Positions 25,595 through 34,191 of a DNA stretch of 64,000 nucleotides are shown here, piece by piece (positions within the stretch are counted from its first letter, which is position 1; each line of letters starts with the position of its first letter). A model generated the notes under the pieces. The model was not told where the DNA came from. It ran no database searches and was given only the letters and a program-made list of their open reading frames with translations. Origin of the DNA: Chloroflexota bacterium (GTDB taxonomy: Bacteria; Chloroflexota; Anaerolineae; Anaerolineales; Anaerolineaceae); contig JAAYUC010000012.1 of assembly GCA_012517865.1 (NCBI GenBank), forward strand, positions 56,379 through 120,378, given 5' to 3'. Made by a program: the position numbers and the translations under genes.

Positions 25595-26875
25595 ATGCAG
25601 CAAGGCAAAGTCCTTAGGACTATCTTATTAACCCTTTTGGTTTTAGTGTTGATTTCAGGCGCGTTTATGGGCGGCTTGATAGCGGGAAATGCGCTCCCGG
25701 TCAGGCTCCTGCCCTCGGGTCAGGGCACGCAGGCTGCCAACACAGAAGTTCCCGCGCAGCAAACCACAGCGGAAGGCGCGGCTGTTTGCACGGATTACAC
25801 CAGCAGCAGCACCCCCGAAGAACTGAAACAAACTTTTGCCCCCTTCTGGGAGACCTGGTCGCTGCTGCACGAAAACTTTGTCGACCAGCCTCTTGATGAT
25901 GTCGCGCTGATGCGCGGCGCCATCTCGGGCATGCTGGCAGCCACCGGCGACAAACATACCACCTATATGGACCCGACCGAATTTGAGCAGGCCAATGCCA
26001 GCATGGAAGGCGAATACGAAGGAATTGGAGCCTGGGTGGATACCACCGGCGAGTATGTGCAAATCATTTCACCCATGAAAGGCTCCCCCGCGGAAGCTGC
26101 CGGTTTGCGTGCCAATGATATCGTCATTGCTGTGGATGGCGAAGACCAGACCGGCGTTCCCGGCGACCTGGTGCTCAAGAAGATTCTGGGCCCCGCCGGA
26201 GAAGCGGTGACGCTCACCATTCGGCGCGGAGAGGAAACCCTCGAGTTTACCATCATCCGCGCGAAAATCACCGTGCCGGTGGTGGACTACCGCATGCTGG
26301 ATAACAACATCGCCTATCTGGCGCTGTATTCCTTCAATGACCAGGCCACCAGCCAGCTGCGCGCCGCCCTCAAGGAGTTGATGGCTCAGAAGCCGGCCGG
26401 GCTCATCTTTGATTTGCGCGATAACGGCGGCGGTTACCTCTCCACCGCGATTGACGTGGTTTCTGAGTTCATACCAAGCGGCGTGGTCATGTACGAGGAA
26501 TACGGCGACGGCACGCGCGACGCCTATACCGCCAAGCGCGGCGGCCGGGCGACGGAGATTCCCCTGGTCGTGCTGGTGAATGAAGGCACCGCCTCCGCTT
26601 CTGAGATTACCGCCGGAGCAATTCAAGACCTGGGGCGCGGCAAACTGGTGGGAGTCAGGACCTACGGCAAAGGCTCCGTCCAGAACTGGATTCCGCTGAC
26701 CACCGAAAAGGGCGGCGTCCGCATCACCATTGCCCGCTGGCTCACCCCCAAAGGCACCCAGATAAGCGATATCGGCCTGACGCCGGACCTGATTGTTGAG
26801 ATGACCGAAGAAGACTACGCCCAGGGCAGAGACCCGCAGTTGGACGCTGCCGTGCAGCTCTTACTGCAGCCGTAG
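25595..26875 (+). CDS. S41 carboxy-terminal processing peptidase
   Basis: A 426-residue exported, membrane-anchored serine protease of the CtpA/Tsp family, which trims proteins at their C-terminus outside the membrane. One N-terminal membrane segment (about 5-30) is followed by a Gln/Ala/Thr linker, a helical domain, a PDZ domain (GSPAEAAGLRANDIVIAVDG, near 165-185) and the protease core. The nucleophile is Ser336 in TASASEI and the general base is Lys359 in TYGKGS. GGAGC precedes the ATG. It shares a direction and a short gap with the following zinc protease. Confidence 0.93.
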   Translation: MQQGKVLRTILLTLLVLVLISGAFMGGLIAGNALPVRLLPSGQGTQAANTEVPAQQTTAEGAAVCTDYTSSSTPEELKQTFAPFWETWSLLHENFVDQPLDDVALMRGAISGMLAATGDKHTTYMDPTEFEQANASMEGEYEGIGAWVDTTGEYVQIISPMKGSPAEAAGLRANDIVIAVDGEDQTGVPGDLVLKKILGPAGEAVTLTIRRGEETLEFTIIRAKITVPVVDYRMLDNNIAYLALYSFNDQATSQLRAALKELMAQKPAGLIFDLRDNGGGYLSTAIDVVSEFIPSGVVMYEEYGDGTRDAYTAKRGGRATEIPLVVLVNEGTASASEITAGAIQDLGRGKLVGVRTYGKGSVQNWIPLTTEKGGVRITIARWLTPKGTQISDIGLTPDLIVEMTEEDYAQGRDPQLDAAVQLLLQP

Positions 26876-26935
26876 CACAGGAAAGGTTTTTTTTATTCGC
26901 GGGCATGGAACCACCTGCCCGCCAGAGGAGGAAAA

Positions 26936-27619
26936 ATGTTAAATTACATCATCTATATGCTGCCCGCCTTCATTTTGTCGATGATAGCGCAGCTCTATGT
27001 CACTTCAGCCTACCGCAAGTGGAGCCAGGTTCGCAATTATCACAACCTCACTGGCATCGAAGCGGCCCAACAGCTTACCATGCGCGTCGGTTTATCTGAT
27101 ATCCAGCTCAAACGTACACAGGGCAATCTGACCGACCATTACGACCCGCGCGATAATACGCTTGCTCTTTCGCAAGGCGTCGCGGACCAGCCTTCCGTGG
27201 CCGCGCTGGCCATCACCGCGCATGAGCTCGGCCACGCTTTGCAAGACCGCGACAATTACGGCCCGATGAAACTGCGCAGCGCCATCGTGCCGATGGTCAA
27301 CATCGGTTCAAATCTCGGTTGGATACTTTTGATGATCGGCCTTGTGCTGCGCCTCGCGAATCTCGCCTGGATGGGTGTCATCCTCTTCTCAGCCGGCGCG
27401 CTGTTCTCCCTGATTACCGTACCGGTTGAATTGAACGCATCCAAACGGGCGCGCCAGATGCTGACAAGCACCGGCCTGGTGGTAAACGCGGAAGAAGAAA
27501 AGGGCGTATCGGCCGTTCTGAATGCTGCCGCCCTGACCTATGTGGCCGGACTGGCGACATCGCTGCTGCAAGTCTTGTATTTTGGCTCGATGGTGGGCGG
27601 GCTCGGCCGGCGCAGATAA
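26936..27619 (+). CDS. YugP-like membrane zinc metallopeptidase
   Basis: A 227-residue integral membrane protein of the neutral zinc metallopeptidase (Zn_peptidase_2) family. The zinc motif HELGH lies at 96-100 in TAHELGHALQD. Hydrophobic segments are at 5-22 and near 120-165, with one more at the C-terminus. AGAGGAGG precedes the ATG at normal spacing. A GC stem GCGGGCA/TGCCCGC lies in the 60-bp gap from the S41 gene. The substrate is unknown; family members are thought to process membrane proteins. Confidence 0.88.
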   Translation: MLNYIIYMLPAFILSMIAQLYVTSAYRKWSQVRNYHNLTGIEAAQQLTMRVGLSDIQLKRTQGNLTDHYDPRDNTLALSQGVADQPSVAALAITAHELGHALQDRDNYGPMKLRSAIVPMVNIGSNLGWILLMIGLVLRLANLAWMGVILFSAGALFSLITVPVELNASKRARQMLTSTGLVVNAEEEKGVSAVLNAAALTYVAGLATSLLQVLYFGSMVGGLGRRR

Positions 27620-27641
27620 AGCTTTAGCCCAAATATTCATC

Positions 27642-27668
27642 AGCCCCTGAGTGTCTCAGGGGCTTTTT
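27642..27668 (+). terminator. Intrinsic terminator after the YugP-like gene
   Basis: Stem AGCCCCTGAG/CTCAGGGGCT with a short loop, then TTTTT. Confidence 0.9.
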
Positions 27669-27802
27669 GCTGCCCCAAGGGAAAGGCGGTTTGTGTCGCA
27701 GTGCGAGCATGTCAGGCCTCCCCGTGCGCTTGGCCGCGCCGAATCCCTGAAACTGCTCCATACCCCTAATTGGCGGTAGATTCACGAAAATCGCCTGCAG
27801 GT

Positions 27803-27811
27803 AGGTATAAT
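27803..27811 (+). promoter_or_regulatory. -10 element before pepF
   Basis: AGGTATAAT, 31 bases before the start codon, without a recognisable -35. Confidence 0.4.
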
Positions 27812-27841
27812 TCCTTCATCATTTTCTCAAGGAGAAACCTA

Positions 27842-29653
27842 ATGACGCAAACCCCTCCGCGCTGGAACCTTACCAATATCTATGAATCCGTTGACGACCC
27901 GCGCCTGGCGGCCGATTTCGAGTGGATACAAGCCCAAACCGCGGCGCTGGAAGCTCGTTTTCAGACCGAGCTCCAGCCTCTGTCGCAAGACTCCGCGCAG
28001 CCCGAAACACTGAGCCGGCTCTTGAACCAGCTGGTCGATGACCTGAACGCCCTCATCCTGAAATCCGGGACCATAGATGCCTATCTTTACGGCCTCATCA
28101 CCACAGACTCGTTCGACAAAAAGGCTGAACAGATGATGTCCCGCTTTGAAATCGCCCGGGTGCCCTTCCAAAACCTGCTGGTGCGCCTGCGGGCCTGGTT
28201 TGGCAGGCTCGGCCGGGCCCTGCCCGAGGCGCTCCAGGCGCCCGGCAGCGCCAGCGAACACGCCTTCATCCTGCTGGAGGAGGCGGAGCAAAGCCGCTAT
28301 CAGATGTCGGAAGCTGAAGAACTTCTTGCCAATGAGCTGACTCTTTCAGGCGGCACTGCCTGGGAAAAATTGCAGGGCACTCTCACCTCTCAAAAGACCG
28401 TTCCCTTCGAGTTGGACGGCAAATTGGAAGACCTGCCGATGCCCGCGCTCATTAACCTGCGCAGCCACCCCTCCGCGGAAGTCCGCGAACGGGCCTATAA
28501 GACCGAGCACAAAGTCTGGGAGGAACTGAAAGAACCCCTGGCAGCCTGTCTGAACGGCGTCAAGGGCGAAACGCTCACGCTTGACAAACACCGCGGACGG
28601 CGGGACTGCCTGCATGCCTCGCTGGACATGGCGCGCATCGACCAGGGCACGCTCGACGCCATGCTTTCCGCCATCAAAGCCTCGCTTCCCAGTTTTCGCC
28701 GCTACTTCCAGGCTAAAGCCCGCCTGCTGGGTATGGAAAAATTGCCCTGGTGGAGTTTGCTGGCACCGTTGGGCGAAAGCGGCCAGTCTTTCAGCTTTGA
28801 AGAGGCCCGCGCTCTCATTCTGGAGCACTTCGGAAGTTTTTCCGAAGAACTGAAGACCTTTGCCAGCACAGCTTTTGACCAGCGCTGGATTGACGCGGAG
28901 CAGCGGCCGGGAAAACGCGGCGGCGCTTACTGCATGGAAATCCCCGCCCTCAAGGAAAGCCGGGTGATGTGCAATTTCGACGGTTCCCTGGACCAGGTGA
29001 TGACTATCGCGCACGAGCTCGGGCACGGCTTCCACAATTACTGCGCCTTCAAAGCGGATAAAACACCGCTCCAAACCCGAACCCCGATGACTCTGGCTGA
29101 AACTGCTTCTATTATGTGCGAAACAATTGTTTTTAACGCGATTCTTGCCGGCATCAGCAATCCTGCCGAAGAGTTGGCGGTGCTTGAAAGCAATCTTTCC
29201 GGCTGCGGTGAGGTTATCGTGGATATTTATTCGCGCTTCTTGTTCGAAAAAGAGCTCTTCGCCCGCCGCGAAAAATCCTCCCTTTCAGCAGATGAAATCT
29301 CTGAAATTATGTTGGAAGCGCAGCGCCAGAGTTACGGCGACGGCCTGGATGAAAACGTGCTGCATCAATACATGTGGACCTGGAAACCGCATTATTACAG
29401 CCCGTCGCTGGCATTCTACAACTACCCTTACGCCTTTGGGCTGCTCTTTGCCACCGGTCTGTATGCCATCTACCAAAAGCGCGGCGCGGAGTTTGTCCCC
29501 GATTACATGCGGCTGCTCGCGAGCACTGGCGAAGCCTCTGCCGCGGACCTGGCTGCCCGCTTTGGCATCGACATTCGCGACCAGGCCTTCTGGGCGGGTT
29601 CGCTGAATGTCATTACCGAACGCATCGAAAGATACATACAGCTCAGCCATTAA
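27842..29653 (+). CDS. pepF: Oligoendopeptidase F (M3 family)
   Basis: A 603-residue cytoplasmic zinc oligopeptidase that cuts short peptides. The zinc motif HELGH is at 391-395 in TIAHELGHGFHNY, and the third ligand is expected in the following MTLAETASIMCE. The N-terminal helical PepF domain and length match the family. AAGGAG lies eight bases before the ATG at 27842; a longer upstream frame has no ribosome site. It has its own -10 element and a terminator and so looks monocistronic. Confidence 0.93.
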   Translation: MTQTPPRWNLTNIYESVDDPRLAADFEWIQAQTAALEARFQTELQPLSQDSAQPETLSRLLNQLVDDLNALILKSGTIDAYLYGLITTDSFDKKAEQMMSRFEIARVPFQNLLVRLRAWFGRLGRALPEALQAPGSASEHAFILLEEAEQSRYQMSEAEELLANELTLSGGTAWEKLQGTLTSQKTVPFELDGKLEDLPMPALINLRSHPSAEVRERAYKTEHKVWEELKEPLAACLNGVKGETLTLDKHRGRRDCLHASLDMARIDQGTLDAMLSAIKASLPSFRRYFQAKARLLGMEKLPWWSLLAPLGESGQSFSFEEARALILEHFGSFSEELKTFASTAFDQRWIDAEQRPGKRGGAYCMEIPALKESRVMCNFDGSLDQVMTIAHELGHGFHNYCAFKADKTPLQTRTPMTLAETASIMCETIVFNAILAGISNPAEELAVLESNLSGCGEVIVDIYSRFLFEKELFARREKSSLSADEISEIMLEAQRQSYGDGLDENVLHQYMWTWKPHYYSPSLAFYNYPYAFGLLFATGLYAIYQKRGAEFVPDYMRLLASTGEASAADLAARFGIDIRDQAFWAGSLNVITERIERYIQLSH

Positions 29654-29662
29654 CAGGCGATA

Positions 29663-29696
29663 AACAAGGCGCGGTGGCCGCTTACCGCGCCTTGTT
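29663..29696. terminator. Terminator between pepF and thioesterase genes
   Basis: A 13-bp stem AACAAGGCGCGGT/ACCGCGCCTTGTT with an 8-base loop lies between convergent genes. The T run is weak. Confidence 0.65.
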
Positions 29697-29739
29697 AGTT
29701 TAAACGGTTTCTCTCCCGCGTGAGTAAATATAGTCTTTT

Positions 29740-30150
29740 TTACAGGTTCTTCGCGCGTTCCTGCAAGGCTGCCTCTTCCGGCGTGCTCGCTTCAATCACA
29801 ATCCCATGCGGGCGCGGTTTACCCTGTTCATCCACATACACAAAAGTGATGAATCCGTCCACCGCCTGTTCCCCCTTCACATCCGCCAGGACGTACGCGA
29901 TCAGACGGCTGCGTCCGGTGAGCACGATGCTGCTGGTAAAGCGCACAATTTCGCCAGGGCGCACCGGCCGGCGGAATTCCATACCATGTATTTTTACGCA
30001 CAGGATAAATTCAGGCGGCAGCAGGCTGGCCGCCGCGATAAAACCAGCCTCCACCAGCCATTCCGCCCCGCGTCCCGCGAAGAGCGTGCGGTGGTGATTC
30101 AGGTCTTCACTCTTGACCAAATGATAAATACTTAATTGTTCTATCGCCAT
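29740..30150 (-). CDS. Acyl-CoA thioesterase (hotdog fold, YciA-like)
   Basis: A 136-residue hotdog-fold thioesterase that would hydrolyse acyl-CoA in the cytoplasm. The central helix region NHHRTLFAGRGAEWLVEAG carries the Gly and acidic residues of the YciA/BACH group, and FRRPVRPGEIVRF is the usual second strand block. The ATG overlaps the stop of the upstream gene (TAATG), so translation is coupled to the lipoprotein gene. That pairing is unexpected and may be only transcriptional convenience. Confidence 0.85.
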   Translation of the reverse strand: MAIEQLSIYHLVKSEDLNHHRTLFAGRGAEWLVEAGFIAAASLLPPEFILCVKIHGMEFRRPVRPGEIVRFTSSIVLTGRSRLIAYVLADVKGEQAVDGFITFVYVDEQGKPRPHGIVIEASTPEEAALQERAKNL

Positions 30151-32003
30151 TATTCCACTCCCGGAATCAAGATTTCCACATGTTCAAATATAACTTCTAT
30201 GCGGCCGCCTTCGTACGTCCCTGCCATCAGCCCGACCAACCCCACAGAATAATCTTTATCCACCGCCTCCCCGAGCAGTCTGTCATTGACAGCCATCTTC
30301 AGCCCGTCTGCGCCGCATTGCGCGCTCAGGCGCAGGTTTGGTCCGGCGCTGAGCAAGTCGGAATAGGTCCAGTCCACCAAAAAAGTCGTTTCAAGACCCG
30401 CGCGCTTCCAAATGGAAAAGTATCCGTCCTCGCTGACCTCCAGGGCAATGAAGTGATTATCGTCCTGAAAGGCGCATACAAACCCAAAATCCCCATCACC
30501 GCTGCTTGCCGTCAGGCGCGCGTCCGTACTGATGAGCAGGCGGTCGTAGGCGTAATCTACCGTGCTAAAAAGCAGCGTGCGGGGTTTGCTCACGGCAAAC
30601 ACCAGGGCGCCGTTTTCCTGCCTGCTCTGCGCGCCTGGCCGCGCGGCGCTTTTCCAAGCGGGAGCGTACGCGGAAAAATCCTCAGCATAAACCACCTTCC
30701 CCTCGGTAGAGAAAGGCGCGCCCGCTGCGTTCACGCGTCGCAGTCCGACTTCGCCAGACCAACCCGCGCCAAGCATGCCCTCCAGCGCTGGCAGCGCGGT
30801 CAGCGTGCCCAGGCTGCCGCCTGCCGGCAGACAATGGTCGTAATCGTCCACAACCTCATCCCGGTTGGTATCAGCCAGGGCACCGCACACCAGCCCGGTC
30901 CTGGCAGTCGGGGCGCCGGCAAGCCCAATCAATTCTCCGCGCGAATTGAGCGCAGCCCAGCCAAAGTAATCCCCTGCCGTCGGCAGATTTGTGGAGATGA
31001 AAAGAAGGGTCGGGCTTCCATCTTCAGGGTTCAGGCCGATGATATTGGCAATCAGCGTGGCAAGGGGTTTGTCGGCGTCCTGTCCATAACCCAGCAAACG
31101 AATCTCTTCCCCGGGGATGAGACTGGAATTTTGGGCCAGCGGAAGCGCGGGCAGAGAAAGCGAGCCGGGCGGAATGGGAATGCCAGAAAGGTTCGCGCGC
31201 GGTTTAATCAGCGCCGCGTCCAGCGCTTCATCTACCTGAACAATGCTTGCCAGGTACGCGTCCACCGGCAGGGTGTATGGCGCGGTTTGCAGTCCGACGA
31301 TAAGGTCTGAAACCGGATAAAATCTGCTGCCCAACACCGCCCGCGCGCTGGTGAGGATTAATCCATCGCTACTGATGATGACCCCGCTGGCAGACCAGGC
31401 TCTGACCAGGCGTCCCGCGATGTTCACCAAAGCCCCGACGCGCACCACAGCCGCCTCCGGCAGTCCCGGAGCGGCCGGGTTCTGCCCGCGCGGAGCGGCT
31501 GCGCCGGGCGCCCAACCCGCCGGGATGCTGCCCTTCACTTCCAGCCGCGCAGGGAGCCTGAGAAGCTTATCCCCCGCCAGGACGGCAATTTCATCCTCGT
31601 ATATGCCTGAAAAGACCGTTTCAAACCGCAGAATGAACCGCTCGCTGTCGGATGGTGGAATCACAAGCCGGGTTCTCAACACCCCCGAGCCGTCAGCAAG
31701 AGGCTCAAGGGTGACGACCGGCAGGCTGCCCAGATAGCGGAAGGCCTTCAAAAACGCGGCCGGCAGTCGGATTTCTGCCGCCGATGCTTCCCGTTCGCCG
31801 GTGTTAGTGATCGTCAGCGTGAGGTCAAAACCGCGCCCCATTTCAAGCGTTCTGTTCGCGCCGTCAAGGGAAGCCGTAAGTCCGGCTTTTTGCGGCAGCG
31901 CGCCCAAACAGCCGGCGCACAGCAGCAGCGCCGCGGCAAGTGCGGCGGCGGCCCGAAAGTAACAGGCGAGCTTCTTCAAAGTCCGAGTTGTACCGTTCAA
32001 CAC
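30150..32003 (-). CDS. Exported protein with degenerate trypsin-like domain
   Basis: A 617-residue exported protein, probably a lipoprotein (hydrophobic run then Cys-Ala-Gly-Cys32). Residues 45-160 form an Ig/DUF11-like domain. Residues 205-365 clearly resemble the HtrA protease fold (SGVIISSDGLILTSARAV, DEALDAALIK, ALNSRGELIGL), but the catalytic His is Arg221 and the GNSGG serine segment is GDYFG, so it cannot act as a serine protease. Residues 378-389 form a dockerin/EF-hand-like calcium loop (DTNRDEVVDDYD). Residues 430-610 look like a laminin-G-type beta sandwich. It starts at GTG 32003 with AAGG upstream; TATAAT at 32021-32026 (minus strand) may be the -10 element. A binding or scaffold role is inferred. 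Confidence 0.75.
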   Translation of the reverse strand: MLNGTTRTLKKLACYFRAAAALAAALLLCAGCLGALPQKAGLTASLDGANRTLEMGRGFDLTLTITNTGEREASAAEIRLPAAFLKAFRYLGSLPVVTLEPLADGSGVLRTRLVIPPSDSERFILRFETVFSGIYEDEIAVLAGDKLLRLPARLEVKGSIPAGWAPGAAAPRGQNPAAPGLPEAAVVRVGALVNIAGRLVRAWSASGVIISSDGLILTSARAVLGSRFYPVSDLIVGLQTAPYTLPVDAYLASIVQVDEALDAALIKPRANLSGIPIPPGSLSLPALPLAQNSSLIPGEEIRLLGYGQDADKPLATLIANIIGLNPEDGSPTLLFISTNLPTAGDYFGWAALNSRGELIGLAGAPTARTGLVCGALADTNRDEVVDDYDHCLPAGGSLGTLTALPALEGMLGAGWSGEVGLRRVNAAGAPFSTEGKVVYAEDFSAYAPAWKSAARPGAQSRQENGALVFAVSKPRTLLFSTVDYAYDRLLISTDARLTASSGDGDFGFVCAFQDDNHFIALEVSEDGYFSIWKRAGLETTFLVDWTYSDLLSAGPNLRLSAQCGADGLKMAVNDRLLGEAVDKDYSVGLVGLMAGTYEGGRIEVIFEHVEILIPGVE

Positions 32004-32117
32004 CGTCCAGCCTTGGGATAATTATAACGCCGTGTCAGTGCCCGCGCGCCGCGGCCGTCCCACCATAGTAAAAACAGCGCGGCCGCCCAGAAAGACCGCC
32101 AGTAAGAACCTTATGAA

Positions 32118-32146
32118 TTGACAAGCGCCTTTCTTTTGATTATCCT
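32118..32146 (+). promoter_or_regulatory. Promoter of xseA, probably leaderless
   Basis: TTGACA and TATCCT are exactly 17 bases apart. The -10 element ends seven bases before the ATG, so transcription would begin at or next to the start codon. Confidence 0.7.
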
Positions 32147-32153
32147 TACCGCC

Positions 32154-33407
32154 ATGGACGCGTTCGATTTCAACGCACCGCTGGTTTTTTCCGTCACTTC
32201 CCTCAATAATTACCTGCGTGAACTTCTGGAAACAGACGAGGTTCTGCAGGACTTGTGGGTGCGCGGAGAGATTTCCAACTTTTCCCAGCCGCGTTCCGGC
32301 CACCTGTACTTCACCCTGAAGGACAGTGAAGCCCAAATCCGCTGCGTGATGTGGAAGAATGCCGCCATGCGCCTGAGATTTTCCCCCGCGGACGGCATGC
32401 AGGTGGAAGCCCACGGCGCCATGAGCATCTACCCGGCCCAGGGGCAGGTGCAGCTCTACGTGGACGCGCTCCGGCCGGCCGGAGAAGGCGCGCTCTACCA
32501 GGAATTCCTGCGGTTGAAAGCACGGCTGGAAGCCGAAGGTCTGTTTGACCCGGCTCGCAAGCGACCCCTACCCAGGCTCCCGCGCCACATCGGCGTGGTA
32601 ACCTCTGCCACCGGTGCTGCGCTGCAGGATATTCTGCAGACGCTCTCCAGACGCCTGCCCATCCTGAAGGTAAGCGTCGCGCCGTCGCCGGTGCAAGGCG
32701 CGGAAGCGCCCGCCGGTATCATGGCCGCGCTGCACCGGCTCAACCAGCTGCCCGACCTCGACCTCATCATCCTCGCCCGCGGCGGGGGCTCCATTGAGGA
32801 TTTGTGGGCTTTCAATGACGAAAACGTCGCCCGCGCCATTTACGATTCGCGCGTTCCTATTATTTCAGGCGTCGGTCACGAGACCGACTTCACCATCGCG
32901 GATTTCGTGGCAGACCTGCGCGCGCCGACTCCCACGGCAGCCGCGGAGCTTGCCACGCCTGTCACCGCGCAGGAATTAAGCATGAGCCTGCGCGCCGCTT
33001 CAGAAGCGCTTGACGCGCGTCTGGAAGGGCTGCTGAATACCGCCCGGCAGCAGCTGGCGTTGGCTCAGGCGGAACTGCGCCGGGCTTCCCCGCGCGCGGT
33101 GGTTCAAAACGCGCTGCAGCGCCTGGATGAAATGCAAAGCAGGCTCGACCGGCTCATCCTCAACCAGCTGGAAATCAGAGGCCTGCGCCTCGCTAATTCA
33201 CAAAGCCGACTGGACGCGCTGAGCCCGCAGGCGGTCTTACAGCGGGGATACGCCATAATCACCGACCAAAACAGCGGCAGCCTTATCAGCCGGAAAGCCC
33301 AAACGCGCCCCCTGCAGGGGATTTTCCTGCGCGTGCAGGATGGAATTATTCCAGCGCAGGTGACAGCAACACCAACAGGAGCAGAAAATGATGCAAGCAA
33401 CGCCTGA
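32154..33407 (+). CDS. xseA: Exodeoxyribonuclease VII large subunit
   Basis: A 417-residue subunit of the single-strand-specific exonuclease VII, which works in DNA repair and methyl-directed mismatch removal. An N-terminal OB fold (FSVTSLNNYLRELLE, WVRGEISNFSQPRSGHLYFTLKD) is followed by the nuclease domain (IGVVTSATGAALQDILQTL, LARGGGSIEDLWAFNDE, ISGVGHETDFTIADFVADLRAPTPTAAAE) and a long helical tail. I start at ATG 32154. There is no Shine-Dalgarno, which fits the promoter position and a leaderless message. It overlaps xseB by 20 bases. Confidence 0.95.
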   Translation: MDAFDFNAPLVFSVTSLNNYLRELLETDEVLQDLWVRGEISNFSQPRSGHLYFTLKDSEAQIRCVMWKNAAMRLRFSPADGMQVEAHGAMSIYPAQGQVQLYVDALRPAGEGALYQEFLRLKARLEAEGLFDPARKRPLPRLPRHIGVVTSATGAALQDILQTLSRRLPILKVSVAPSPVQGAEAPAGIMAALHRLNQLPDLDLIILARGGGSIEDLWAFNDENVARAIYDSRVPIISGVGHETDFTIADFVADLRAPTPTAAAELATPVTAQELSMSLRAASEALDARLEGLLNTARQQLALAQAELRRASPRAVVQNALQRLDEMQSRLDRLILNQLEIRGLRLANSQSRLDALSPQAVLQRGYAIITDQNSGSLISRKAQTRPLQGIFLRVQDGIIPAQVTATPTGAENDASNA

Positions 33408-33621
33408 TACCCAACCCAGCTTCGAAACCGCCTTTGCGGAACTTCAAAACATAATCACCCGGCTTGAGAACACCGAACTGCCTCTTGAAGAAGCTTTGCG
33501 CCTTTACGAAGAAGGGAAACGCCTTTCCGTGGTGTGCGCCAGCATTCTTGAAAACGCCCAGCTGCGGGTATCCGCGCTGAGCGAGGCCAACCCCAGCCAA
33601 CCCGCCGTGGGTGAGGATTAG
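33388..33621 (+). CDS. xseB: Exodeoxyribonuclease VII small subunit
   Basis: A 77-residue small helical subunit that binds the large subunit's C-terminal helices. The pattern SFETAFAELQNIITRLENTELPLEEALRLYEEG is the family core. It begins within the end of xseA with GGAG upstream, so the two subunits are made in coupled fashion. Confidence 0.93.
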   Translation: MMQATPDTQPSFETAFAELQNIITRLENTELPLEEALRLYEEGKRLSVVCASILENAQLRVSALSEANPSQPAVGED

Positions 33622-33627
33622 ACAACC

Positions 33628-34095
33628 ATGCAATTCTGGGATGTTTTTAAAAGTCCGGTGGCGGTAACCGGCATGGTCGCGCTCTTTTTGGCGCAGCTTT
33701 TTAAGGTACCCTTTGGTTACTGGCGCACCAAGCAGGTTGATTGGTCGCTGCTGCTGGATTCGGGCGGCATGCCCTCCTCCCACTCTGCGCTGATTTCCTC
33801 CATCACCACCGCGATTGGGTTTTATGTCGGCTGGGGCAGCCCGCTTTTCGCCCTGGCGTTTGCCCTCGCGATTATCGTGGTATACGACGCGACAGGCGTG
33901 CGCAGGCAGGCTGGCTTGCAGGCAGCCAGAATTAACCTGATTGTGCACGAAATTATTGAGACCGGCAAAGTACCAGAGCAGGAATGGGAAAAACTGCGCG
34001 AGAGCATCGGGCATTCTCCCGCTGAAGCCTTCGCGGGCGTACTCTTCGGGATTGCCATTGCGGTGGTCATCCGGCTGTTGATGCCGCCGGCATAA
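33628..34095 (+). CDS. DUF212 / divergent PAP2 family membrane protein (YuiD-like)
   Basis: A 155-residue membrane protein of the DUF212 family, related to acid phosphatase/vanadium-dependent haloperoxidase folds. The motif SGGMPSSHSALISS (about residues 48-61) and VVYDATGVRRQAG are typical. Four hydrophobic segments are seen. It starts six bases after xseB and is probably in the same transcript. The physiological substrate, perhaps a lipid phosphate, is unknown. Confidence 0.8.
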   Translation: MQFWDVFKSPVAVTGMVALFLAQLFKVPFGYWRTKQVDWSLLLDSGGMPSSHSALISSITTAIGFYVGWGSPLFALAFALAIIVVYDATGVRRQAGLQAARINLIVHEIIETGKVPEQEWEKLRESIGHSPAEAFAGVLFGIAIAVVIRLLMPPA

Positions 34096-34191
34096 CAGCC
34101 CAAACACCCCTCTTTTTCTGGTTTACGAACAGAAAGTTGCGATTCGCGGCGGTTAATTCCCGCACGAAGAGATTGCCGGAATTCGCGCCTG

